Below the pieces are notes generated by a model. The model ran no database searches. It was not told the DNA's origin and saw only the letters and a list, made by a program, of their open reading frames with translations. Positions 8,401-14,798 of a stretch of DNA of 64,000 bases are shown one piece after another. Every line of letters begins with the position of its first letter. The first letter of the stretch is position 1. A program made the translations under genes and the position numbers. Source of the stretch: Clostridia bacterium (GTDB lineage: Bacteria > Bacillota > Clostridia > Peptostreptococcales > Acidaminobacteraceae); contig JAGYOH010000008.1 of assembly GCA_018399635.1 (NCBI GenBank), forward strand, positions 1-64,000. The letters run 5' to 3'.

Positions 8401-10662
8401 GCCAATGTGATCCTTGGTGAGGACTCTCTCACCCTCATGCTTGCGGAAAAGGGCACCTGGTCGGTGGTTTCTGATGACACGGCCTTTGATATCGCCTGTT
8501 ACTACGCCCATCCCTACGCCACCCTGTCGGGAATGTCCCTGTCATCGGGGCGAATGACCGGCAATATACAGGACATGGCCCCGGAGACCAATTATATTCT
8601 GCGCACCTATCTGGGAACTGAAGCGGGGGAGACGACCCATCTCCTTGAAGAAAGGAAACTCGCCTCCGACGGGGTGATTGATGCAAGCCTGCCCCTGGCC
8701 GGAGGTGTCGTGCCGACAGGACAGTACCAGGTGACCACGGTTCTCCTTGAAGAGATCCTGGAGGACTTTGATGGTGACGGCAATCCCGAATCCACCCCTA
8801 TCACCACCGACACCCATGCCTTTGCAGAAAAAATCAGTTATAGCAATCTTTATCAGCCACAGGAACCCGGGGTACCGACCCTGACCGCCGTCGGCAATGA
8901 AGTGATGCGGGTGACATGGCGACCCCCGGCAGAGGGGGAGGCCCCTGAGGGCTATTATTTGAGACTCTACTTGAAGGATGGCGATGACTGGACAGAGACA
9001 GGGGCCAATCATTTGTTGAAGGCTTCAGCCCTGACGGCGGATACCGGGGGTGACTACAGCTGGGAAATGGCCGTGACCACCGGTGACGCCGGGGCCTGCC
9101 TGGCCGCCGACAAGACTTATCGTGTCGGCGTCACCGCCTTCAAGTATCTTGAGGAAGGAGACTTTCCCGTGGAGAGCAGTGAGGTTTTCAGCGGGGATGA
9201 ATTCCTTCCGGAAGCGGTCCTGCCGGTTCTGACCTATACACCGGAGCCCTCCGGCAATGCGGGGCAGATGAAAATTCTTCCCCTCAAGGAGCCGGGGGAG
9301 GTGACGGTCCATTCAGATACCGCCACCACCATTTCAGTCATCCGCATGGATACCTCCGAAGTGCTGAAACAGACGGAAAGTCCGGCAGACCAGCTCGCCT
9401 TTGATGTCCCTGATTTCACCGGGGCCCTCAACCTTAAAATCACGGCAACAGATTCCCAGGGTGATATCGCGGTGGATTATCTTGGAATCAGGCTGGATGA
9501 TACGCCTCCCCTGGTGACCCTGGACAAGGCGAGTTTTGAGGCGGACTATGAAACCGGCGCCTTTGTGGTGAAGGGGGTCACGGAAAGTCTTGCGGAAATC
9601 ACCGTCTCGCCGGTGGATGACGGCACCGTCACGATTCTGACCTGGACGGATTCCACTGCAATCAGTGGCAGGGGGCTGGAATACTTGACGGACAGGGGCT
9701 GTTCCCTTCAAATCGATACCGGAATCGGGACACTCTTTTATCCTGCCGGAACACTTGCCGGCCTGGTGGTGGCGGAGGGGGCTGAAATCAGTTTCGTCCT
9801 TGGAAAAGCCAGCGGCTGGAATCCTCCTGATTCGGTGAACCTGCCCCCCGTGGACCCCCTGGTTTTTGAAGTCAGTCTTCTGGTCGATGGAGAGCCGGTC
9901 CATGAACTGGCGGAGGGGATCACCGTATTCCTGGAAAAGAGCGCCATTGATGGGGTGGAGGCACCCCGGCTGCTTCACCTCTTATCAAACGGGTCTTATG
10001 AAGAACCGGAGTTCCGTTGGATCGAGGATAGATGCTGCGTCTGCCTCAAGACCCTCTCCTATCTGCTGGTCTGGGAGGCTGGGGAACTGCAGGGGCCTGT
10101 GGACAATCCCTTTACTGACGTGTTGGAAAAGGATTGGTTCTATGAACCCGTTCTAAGTATCTACCGTCAAGGGGTGATGCTGGGCGTCGGAGGGACCAGT
10201 TTCGGACCAGGGGCAAGCATGACCCGGGCAATGGCCGTCACCACCTTGTATCGGCTGGAGGGGCACGAAGGACACCATGACAACCCCTTTGCCGATGTCT
10301 CCCGGGGGGCCTGGTATGAAGACGCCGTGTCCTGGGCGGTGGCTGAAGGAATCACCCAGGGGGTGGGTGAAGACCGCTTCGCCCCGGATTCCCCCGTTAC
10401 CCGGGAACAATTCGTCGCCCTGCTGTACCGCTATGGCGTCCGACAGGGTCGTGACATGACCGGCACGCCGGGAGGGGGAGATCTCACCTCCTGTCAGGAC
10501 CTTCAGGATATTTCACATTATGCCCTTATACCCCTGGAATGGGCTGCAAGCGCCGGCCTCATCGAGGGGGACGACCAGGGACAATTGAGACCCCGGGATC
10601 AGGCCACCCGTGCCGAGGTCGCCGCGATACTGCATGGATTCTTGAACGACTCAGACCGATAG
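5431..10662 (+). CDS. Giant secreted surface protein with C-terminal SLH domains
   Basis: About 1743 residues. The start ATG 5431 follows AAAGGGTGG and opens a clear signal peptide (basic RKMFRKTT, hydrophobic core, cleavage after SAPAHA near residue 28). The body to about residue 1100 is beta-rich with many Gly, Thr and Asp and no domain I can name; a fibronectin type III-like segment starts near 1145 (VMRVTWRPPAEG) and an Ig-like segment follows (DDTPPLVTLD). The last 185 residues carry three S-layer homology repeats (NPFTDV..DWFYEPV; NPFADV..AWYEDAV; LQDIS..WAASAGLI). SLH domains bind pyruvylated secondary cell-wall polymer, so the protein should be displayed on the wall, as S-layer-associated structure, adhesin or enzyme. 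The flanking two-component system and glycosyltransferase support an envelope role. Confidence 0.85.
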   Translation: MRKMFRKTTATMLMTVMVLSLFSAPAHAYVGAMTQGEGGLVAGEQYGYTYLVNDYMGFYIRPDGNLTTVPSQMTLDEVMTLGATQSHVFYRQILDWSTDSFITERTTPLHKGTPAVTIDDSDPSNPKLVQTFQVTGYKPVTVTYELVQLDEGAVTGSTTGLIIEKDDSDKGRTWGILAKATTESTVYPEYLERVLWVVEHSGFGKVAHDLTGPARLGRYSLSRDTGDVTTRTNYSAAISSGMPRMETEEMISEVFTDSFAYANPFVAGSGYLGAYSSGAGGKTLISGIRGHWSNYASALSYEPENKSLLTAEHHFSGDDMASGLWGFRDLYAASESVNIPPDPVSLTEDAGCIGIIEENGGLSVKEAVDEAELLEEFGSSVMAVFRGSFFEKTPGDYTFINGAAQLSPSLMATWDEGSGGFSVSSDGTVRAKAVHLSVPSFKFYKPENALDESLDFSFGEGKMTVGIVPENNEAIVHIDIPGASSSVEGITVDPAGGVVFDGELSIATPVLEAANITMNRLGMGWQDDLFSLTGIEASGAVDMEQLLGLDVLSAEADINSFPGEERYAFELSLNVFDFFEAEGELELKQVYNSAIIPNTLKFKAASDIGVPLVPPTVVAEFNGLGGGFEGFADTIQGDFFAVPPIRLTVSAKGTVLEIIEGWYTLTFGPGYYKVALTDGKLLNMDIIDEYSWYMEISGDVRTYGGIDYQGLKTGGGMKMSLVIPDATTPYINAGGEIELSAFSGMDNHINPTSAYLALGANGRIFGKVNIPASAWFINRNLELASAELELALGGQTTIGVNKDTLNQGIQEGFGNIAQYGGVAYTGSLLGFPYRIYYIFMDKSVKLEVGQLGKELEPFDPDPNSLIQLSRLYADSGEQTGILVMNDNLTYLAAADSDGLSPLEVGDNDAQDDGVTLTQTDAEEKSYEISVSDTAPETDYLAFSLTPEGVTGGTIEAFMTGLEVQRTGESGPMPLVAATFNGDGGISNEDTANVILGEDSLTLMLAEKGTWSVVSDDTAFDIACYYAHPYATLSGMSLSSGRMTGNIQDMAPETNYILRTYLGTEAGETTHLLEERKLASDGVIDASLPLAGGVVPTGQYQVTTVLLEEILEDFDGDGNPESTPITTDTHAFAEKISYSNLYQPQEPGVPTLTAVGNEVMRVTWRPPAEGEAPEGYYLRLYLKDGDDWTETGANHLLKASALTADTGGDYSWEMAVTTGDAGACLAADKTYRVGVTAFKYLEEGDFPVESSEVFSGDEFLPEAVLPVLTYTPEPSGNAGQMKILPLKEPGEVTVHSDTATTISVIRMDTSEVLKQTESPADQLAFDVPDFTGALNLKITATDSQGDIAVDYLGIRLDDTPPLVTLDKASFEADYETGAFVVKGVTESLAEITVSPVDDGTVTILTWTDSTAISGRGLEYLTDRGCSLQIDTGIGTLFYPAGTLAGLVVAEGAEISFVLGKASGWNPPDSVNLPPVDPLVFEVSLLVDGEPVHELAEGITVFLEKSAIDGVEAPRLLHLLSNGSYEEPEFRWIEDRCCVCLKTLSYLLVWEAGELQGPVDNPFTDVLEKDWFYEPVLSIYRQGVMLGVGGTSFGPGASMTRAMAVTTLYRLEGHEGHHDNPFADVSRGAWYEDAVSWAVAEGITQGVGEDRFAPDSPVTREQFVALLYRYGVRQGRDMTGTPGGGDLTSCQDLQDISHYALIPLEWAASAGLIEGDDQGQLRPRDQATRAEVAAILHGFLNDSDR

Positions 10663-10671
10663 AAGGACAAC

Positions 10672-10716
10672 AATCAAGCCAGGCCGGAATGAAGTGGATT
10701 CCGGCCTGGCTTGATT
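10672..10716. terminator. Perfect 19-bp hairpin between convergent genes
   Basis: Arms at 10672-10690 and 10698-10716 (core CCAGGCCGGAAT) pair without mismatch over a 7-nt loop. It lies between the SLH gene and the convergent glycosyltransferase. There is almost no T run on either strand, so it is either an atypical bidirectional terminator or an RNA-stabilising 3' structure. Confidence 0.6.
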
Positions 10717-10788
10717 TGACGGTCAGGGGCCTGCAAAGGCTTAGACCTTGGAAATTTGATTGCAACTGAAAAGGCGGGGTCGGGGTTT

Positions 10789-12987
10789 TCAGCCTGTGGC
10801 GTCATCGGCAAAGTCTTCCTCAGCACCCATGTGGATTAGCCCCATGGCCTTGGCGACATCCATCTCCGACATTCCCAGGAGGCTGGCGTAGTTTCTGACC
10901 AGGATCCATTGCAGGGGTTCGATGCCGGCAGTCGAATCGGGAGAGGGGCTCTGGAATTTTCCGCCTTGGGTTTCCGGGCCTCTCCATATGGCCTCGAGTC
11001 CTGACTGGACCGTGGCCCATGACCCCAGCACTGTGATGAGTTTCACCTTGAGAGTCTTGGTCAAAAAGGACTGGGCGTCGATGGGGCTTCGGTCACAATA
11101 GACGAAGACGTAGCCCTCGGGGGTTTTCATGAGGGGGAAGACCTTCAATTGGTAAAGCTCTTTGAGGTCGAAATTCGAGGCAAAGGGGGCAAGATCGTAA
11201 AAGGGCAGGGAGGCTTCTCTCAGGAAGGGGACCCGCTTGATCTGGGCCACGGCCTCCATGAGCTGTTCTTCGCTGAGGCTTCCCTTTTGAATCAAGTGGG
11301 CTCCCAGGGAGAGGGAGGGGTCCTTGTCCTTCAGGTAGGCCTGGACCTCCTTCACTTCGATGTGGTTTTTTTCCAGAAGCACGTCACCCAGTCTCCGGTG
11401 AAATCGCTTCAGGATATCCGGACTCAAAAAACTGTGGTCCGTTTTGGACCAGATGAAGCGCTTCTCCTCGGGGGATTCCTTTTGGGAGGGAGAATGACTG
11501 GGAATTTCACCGAGTTCCAGGATTTCGGCTGTCTGGCGTTTTCCCAGGGAAATGATTTCCCGGTTCTCTTCACTGATGGTCCTTCTGGCGTTGTATTCCT
11601 CGCTCTGCAGGGTTTCAACCGACTTGACCCTTGCCCGGTGCCTGGGATTGAATCCCCAGTATTGCCAGAAGGCCTTGCCGGTGGCGACCAGGTTGATCAT
11701 GTTGCCCCAGATGATCCGAAGGGGGACCAGGGGCGGAAAGAGGATGCCGAAGAAGACACTTCTCATCCCGTAGATGTTGTAGAGGGAAACCCCCCGGAAG
11801 AGTTGTCTTTCCAGCATCATCACCGTGACCACCAGACTCAGGTACCAGGACAGGGAGTAGGCGGGGTAGATGGCTGTCAGGGGCATGAAGAAGGAGAGAA
11901 TGAAGTAGACCAGAACGGGATAACCCACGGCGGAGAGCAGGTTGCCCACCTTGGCCTTCTGATCCCTGTACAGGGAGTAGCGGCCTGCCAGGGGGATGTC
12001 GAACTTGAAAATATCCTTGAAACGGTAGGATTGCATGGTGATGCCCAGGGTCCACCGGGTTTTCTGTTTGACAGCCGTTTTGAAGGTGTTGGGGAAGAGG
12101 GATCGGGTGGCGATGTATTCCCAGACCGGCTTTCCCCTGGCATTCACCCGCTGCACCCGCTCCAGGACGTAGAGGAGTGAGAGTCCCTTCTGATAAAGGG
12201 TGAGGGAGAGGCGGTAGTCCTCGGTGATGCTGCCTTCGGGCAGCACCTCGTCCCCGAGGGCCTCGACGGTATCCCGGGACAGGGAAAACCCCGTGCCGGC
12301 GGAGGGGACGAAGGCCCCGCTTTTCTGTCGGCTCACCATGGTGATGAAATGATTTTCCGCGAATTCATCCACATAGGTGTTGGTGGTGATGTTCTTGAAG
12401 AAATTGTCCAGAGTGGGTTTTTTGATCAAGGGGAAGACAGGGAATTGCAGAGCGGGATGATCATCGATCAGATGGTTGGTCACCTTGAGTTCGTAGGGGT
12501 GGACCACGTCCTCGGAATCGTGGATGGTGATGGCGGCGAACCGCCAGTTTTTTTCCCTTTCAAAGGCCTTGATTCCGGCGATGACGCAGTTGATGTTCTG
12601 GGCCTTGGAGGTAGGGCCCGGCAGACAGTTGACCACCGGGTGGACATGGGGATACTTGTCTTTCAAGGCCTCGGCGACGGCGATGGTGGGGCCGTCATTG
12701 GGGTAGATGCCCAGAAAAATGTGATACATGGCGAGGGGATACTGGGCGGAGGCGATGATGTTTTCAATGACATCATAGAGCACCCCCTCTTCGTGCCAGG
12801 CGGCCACCACCAGGGCGATCAGTTTCGGGGGCTTGGCATCCAGGATCTCCATGGCGAGATGTGTTTCCCTTTGCCTGCGACGCCTGAATAGGGTCACGAT
12901 GTCCCATATGAAGTCGTCGAATCCGGTGACAATGTAAAGCATGACCAGGAACAGTCCGATCAGGTAGAGCGTTTGCGGGTTGTTCAT
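10789..12987 (-). CDS. NfrB-like membrane glycosyltransferase with MshEN-like domain
   Basis: A 732-residue protein related to the bacteriophage N4 adsorption protein B family: family 2 glycosyltransferases in the inner membrane that act in exopolysaccharide synthesis. Seen: an N-terminal membrane helix (LIGLFLVMLYIVTGF), a GT2 core with VAAWHEEGV, a DSED acidic motif and later GSITEDYRLS and QKTRWTLGI (the RW-type acceptor motif), then several membrane helices. From about residue 530 there is a domain with the MshEN pattern RLGDVLLEK...LGAHLIQKGSLSEEQLMEAV; MshEN domains in other proteins bind cyclic di-GMP. The start ATG 12987 has GGAGG 7 nt upstream; longer frames upstream have no ribosome site. 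It is convergent with the SLH gene and may make the surface glycan of that system. Confidence 0.82.
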   Translation of the reverse strand: MNNPQTLYLIGLFLVMLYIVTGFDDFIWDIVTLFRRRRQRETHLAMEILDAKPPKLIALVVAAWHEEGVLYDVIENIIASAQYPLAMYHIFLGIYPNDGPTIAVAEALKDKYPHVHPVVNCLPGPTSKAQNINCVIAGIKAFEREKNWRFAAITIHDSEDVVHPYELKVTNHLIDDHPALQFPVFPLIKKPTLDNFFKNITTNTYVDEFAENHFITMVSRQKSGAFVPSAGTGFSLSRDTVEALGDEVLPEGSITEDYRLSLTLYQKGLSLLYVLERVQRVNARGKPVWEYIATRSLFPNTFKTAVKQKTRWTLGITMQSYRFKDIFKFDIPLAGRYSLYRDQKAKVGNLLSAVGYPVLVYFILSFFMPLTAIYPAYSLSWYLSLVVTVMMLERQLFRGVSLYNIYGMRSVFFGILFPPLVPLRIIWGNMINLVATGKAFWQYWGFNPRHRARVKSVETLQSEEYNARRTISEENREIISLGKRQTAEILELGEIPSHSPSQKESPEEKRFIWSKTDHSFLSPDILKRFHRRLGDVLLEKNHIEVKEVQAYLKDKDPSLSLGAHLIQKGSLSEEQLMEAVAQIKRVPFLREASLPFYDLAPFASNFDLKELYQLKVFPLMKTPEGYVFVYCDRSPIDAQSFLTKTLKVKLITVLGSWATVQSGLEAIWRGPETQGGKFQSPSPDSTAGIEPLQWILVRNYASLLGMSEMDVAKAMGLIHMGAEEDFADDATG

Positions 12988-13226
12988 CTGAATCCTCCAA
13001 TAAGAATTTGATGCCTGATGGCGGTTGGAATCAGGCAATGTCCGTGGGTGGGATTTCTGGCGCAGGAATCCCAAGCCTGCGAATATTAGTACTATTTTAC
13101 CATTTAAAGGGAAGTTGAAACAATTTTTTGTGGGACAGGGGCACCTGGGAATTTTTGAGGACATCTTCCGGCGGCAGGGACTGTTTTTCCCAGGCTTCAG
13201 GGACCGGACTCCAAGGGCGTCAAAAA

Positions 13227-13262
13227 AAGGTAAAGGACATTCCTAAGAACGTCCTTTACCTT
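13227..13262 (-). terminator. Orphan minus-strand terminator
   Basis: A 12-bp stem (AAGGTAAAGGAC / GTCCTTTACCTT) over a 12-nt loop; read on the minus strand it ends in TTTTTTT (13222-13228). Nothing protein-coding lies upstream on that strand until the LysR gene, whose 3' end is at 13785, so it either ends LysR read-through or a small RNA from 13263-13460. Confidence 0.5.
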
Positions 13263-13285
13263 CGCCATATTAGTAGGGATTCAGA

Positions 13286-13310
13286 TGATGTAGACAATTT
13301 GTCTACATCA
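13286..13310. promoter_or_regulatory. Perfect 12-bp palindrome, operator-like
   Basis: TGATGTAGACAA (13286-13297) and TTGTCTACATCA (13299-13310) are exact reverse complements around a single central T. Such a tight dyad fits a homodimeric regulator site better than an RNA hairpin. It lies about 160 bp before the selenoprotein gene. I cannot assign a regulator. Confidence 0.45.
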
Positions 13311-13413
13311 ATATTCTACTTGATTGAAAATGAAAAAGAAAGGGTTTTTTTAAAAAAATCCAAATAAATTTAGGTATCTCACAATCAGATTTAGAAAAGC
13401 CGTAATGAAAAAC

Positions 13414-13442
13414 CTTTACAAAATCATCGATTTTTTATATAC
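13414..13442 (+). promoter_or_regulatory. Sigma-A promoter of the selenoprotein gene
   Basis: TTTACA, 17-bp spacer, TATACT, at about 13414-13442. A GGGAGGTGGG ribosome site at about 13461-13470 precedes ATG 13474. Confidence 0.55.
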
Positions 13443-13473
13443 TGATATGGCTGTAAGAAAGGGAGGTGGGTCA

Positions 13474-13788
13474 ATGAATATTTTAACCAATAACGAAACA
13501 GCACAGGAAATCAAAAAGATCGTTGAGGCTCAGGCCGATCACCCCGATAATGTCAGAATCTATATTGCAGGCATGGGCTGATCAGGTCCCAGTTTTGGAT
13601 TAGCTCTGGATGAGCTAAAAGAGGAAGACTTGATTTTTGAATACGAAGGCATCAAATTTGTGATGGAAGCCTACATCCATGAACAATTTGGCGATTTTAA
13701 AGTAGAATATCTCGGAGGAGGCTATCTCGTCGCTCCTGCGGAGCAAGAGCCGGCGGACTGCAGTTCCTGCGGTGGCACCTGCGGTTAA
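13474..13788 (+). CDS. HesB-like selenoprotein (UGA read as selenocysteine)
   Basis: ATG 13474 to TAA 13788 reads through an in-frame TGA at 13579-13581 to give 104 residues. The context is GMGUSGPSFGLALDE with U at residue 36; the tail is CSSCGGTCG. This matches the HesB-like selenoprotein family, where Sec or Cys stands at that site of a small Fe-S-scaffold-like (A-type carrier) fold. Support: coding character, family motif and reading frame continue unbroken on both sides of the UGA, a good ribosome site and promoter precede it, a hairpin with SECIS features follows the UGA, and a terminator begins in its stop codon. Treated as a stop, UGA would leave 35 residues. The exact biochemical role is not known; a redox or metal-thiol function is likely. 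No sel genes are in the window. Confidence 0.9.
13600..13618 (+). promoter_or_regulatory. Candidate bacterial SECIS hairpin
   Basis: TTAGCTC (13600-13606) pairs with GAGCTAA (13612-13618) over the loop TGGAT. The loop starts 25 nt after the UGA and has G as its second base; both fit the published general model for bacterial SECIS elements (loop 16-37 nt from UGA, G in the first two loop bases, stem of at least 4 bp). It lies inside the coding sequence, as expected. Confidence 0.65.
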
Positions 13789-14699
13789 GCATTCATAATT
13801 GAATGCTTTTTTTTATGCCCTTCAGCCACGGCGATGAAGGCCCTGGCGGCAGGGCTTTTGGGCAGGCGCCGGTGGGTGATGATGGCAATGTGTCTTCGGG
13901 GCAGGTCAAAGCGGCCCTTGAGAATGACGAGGCCCTTGTCCTTCGGATTGCCGATGACCCTTTGATCGGCAAAGCCCACGCCGAAGCCCGCCGTCACGAG
14001 ACTGATGATGAGATCGAGACTGATGAGTTCCACCTCGGTATTCATCTTCAGACCCTTTGAGTGGAAGAAGTCCTCTAAAAACCGTCTGGTGCTGGTGTTC
14101 TCTCTGAGGGATACAAAGGGGTAGCGGGAAAGGTCCTTTAAAGTGTAGTGTTCTTTTCCTGACGGCAGAATCTTTTCAGAGGCAAAGAAAACTTCCTCCA
14201 AAGGGAAAAAACCGGTGTAGTCGAACTGGGGATGTGCCTCCCGGATTTCATGGTTGATCAGACCCAGGTCGATGGAGCCCTCCATGAGGCTCTCCATGGT
14301 TTTCAGGCTGGGCTGGTTGTTGATCTGAAGCTTGATTCCGGGATATCTGGTGTGGAATTCTTCGAAGACCTCGAGAAAATAATGCTTGCAGAGGGTATCG
14401 CTGGCCCCGATCCTCAACTGCCCCGACTCAAGATTCTGGTGCTTCTCGAGATAGCGGTGGACCTTGTCGAATTCATTGAAAGCCACCTTGAGATGGGCGT
14501 AGAGCAGGATGCCCTCCTCGGTGAGGGCGATGCCCCGACCCCTTCTGAAAAACAGTTTCACCTTGAGGTGGTCCTCGAGGGATTTCACCGACTGGGAAAC
14601 CGAGGACTGGGTGACGAAGAGTTTGCCGGCGGCCTTGGTAAAGCTCTCCTCGAGGGCCACCTGATAGAAGACCCGGTAGGGTTCCAGGGGATAAGACAC
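13785..14699 (-). CDS. LysR-family transcriptional regulator
   Basis: A 304-residue LysR regulator: N-terminal winged helix-turn-helix (residues about 5-62, FTKAAGKLFVTQSSVSQSVKSLEDHLKVKLFFRRGRGIALTEEG), linker helix, and a periplasmic-binding-like effector domain (about 90-295). The start is GTG 14699, with GGAGTG 7 nt upstream. It is divergent from purL with about 100 AT-rich bases between them, the usual LysR layout, so it could regulate purL or itself. Its 3' end overlaps the selenoprotein stop by 4 bases. The CysL/YtlI-like effector domain gives no clear hint of ligand. A link to purine genes would be unusual for this family. Confidence 0.88.
   Translation of the reverse strand: MSYPLEPYRVFYQVALEESFTKAAGKLFVTQSSVSQSVKSLEDHLKVKLFFRRGRGIALTEEGILLYAHLKVAFNEFDKVHRYLEKHQNLESGQLRIGASDTLCKHYFLEVFEEFHTRYPGIKLQINNQPSLKTMESLMEGSIDLGLINHEIREAHPQFDYTGFFPLEEVFFASEKILPSGKEHYTLKDLSRYPFVSLRENTSTRRFLEDFFHSKGLKMNTEVELISLDLIISLVTAGFGVGFADQRVIGNPKDKGLVILKGRFDLPRRHIAIITHRRLPKSPAARAFIAVAEGHKKKHSIMNA
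13787..13814 (+). terminator. Terminator of the selenoprotein gene
   Basis: AAGCATTC (13787-13794) and GAATGCTT (13801-13808) with loop ATAATT, then six T. It starts inside the TAA stop and lies within the 3' end of the convergent LysR gene. Confidence 0.8.
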
Positions 14700-14744
14700 A
14701 TTAACACTCCTAATGTCAAATATTATATATATTAATTATAATTA

Positions 14745-14750
14745 TATAAT
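14745..14750 (+). promoter_or_regulatory. -10 box before purL
   Basis: TATAAT at 14745-14750 in a very AT-rich stretch (14720-14750) shared with the divergent LysR gene; no good -35 is seen, which fits activator dependence. No purine riboswitch and no CGAAC PurBox is visible in 14700-14798. Confidence 0.4.
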
Positions 14751-14798
14751 GGAGCGTGATAAAATGAAAGTGAAAATAAGGGGAAATGAGGGAATGAA

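Larger units (their letters stand above)
12988..13473. other. 486-base gap: glycosyltransferase leader, minus-strand terminator, palindrome, selenoprotein promoter
   Basis: On the minus strand the glycosyltransferase leader holds two hairpins: TGCCTGAT/ATCAGGCA (13012-13037) and GGGATT/AATCCC (about 13048-13072). A probable -10 TAAAAT lies near 13095. At 13227-13262 AAGGTAAAGGAC pairs with GTCCTTTACCTT and is followed on the minus strand by a T run, a terminator with no annotated gene before it. At 13286-13310 is a perfect dyad. 13263-13460 is AT-rich. No protein frame convinces me here. Confidence 0.5.

Noticed and set aside
13000-13095. Cyclic di-GMP riboswitch in the glycosyltransferase leader
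   Set aside because: The hairpins do not show the conserved GEMM core or class II pseudoknot; only an unknown structured leader can be claimed.
12988-13164. 59-residue N-terminal extension of the glycosyltransferase
   Set aside because: No ribosome site, covers the structured leader, and GGAGG precedes ATG 12987.
13579-13581. TGA as a nonsense mutation (pseudogene) in the HesB-like gene
   Set aside because: The family has Sec or Cys exactly here, the frame stays open and conserved on both sides, and a SECIS-like hairpin follows.
14700-14798. Purine riboswitch before purL
   Set aside because: The AT-rich region has no purine-aptamer loops or P1 stem.
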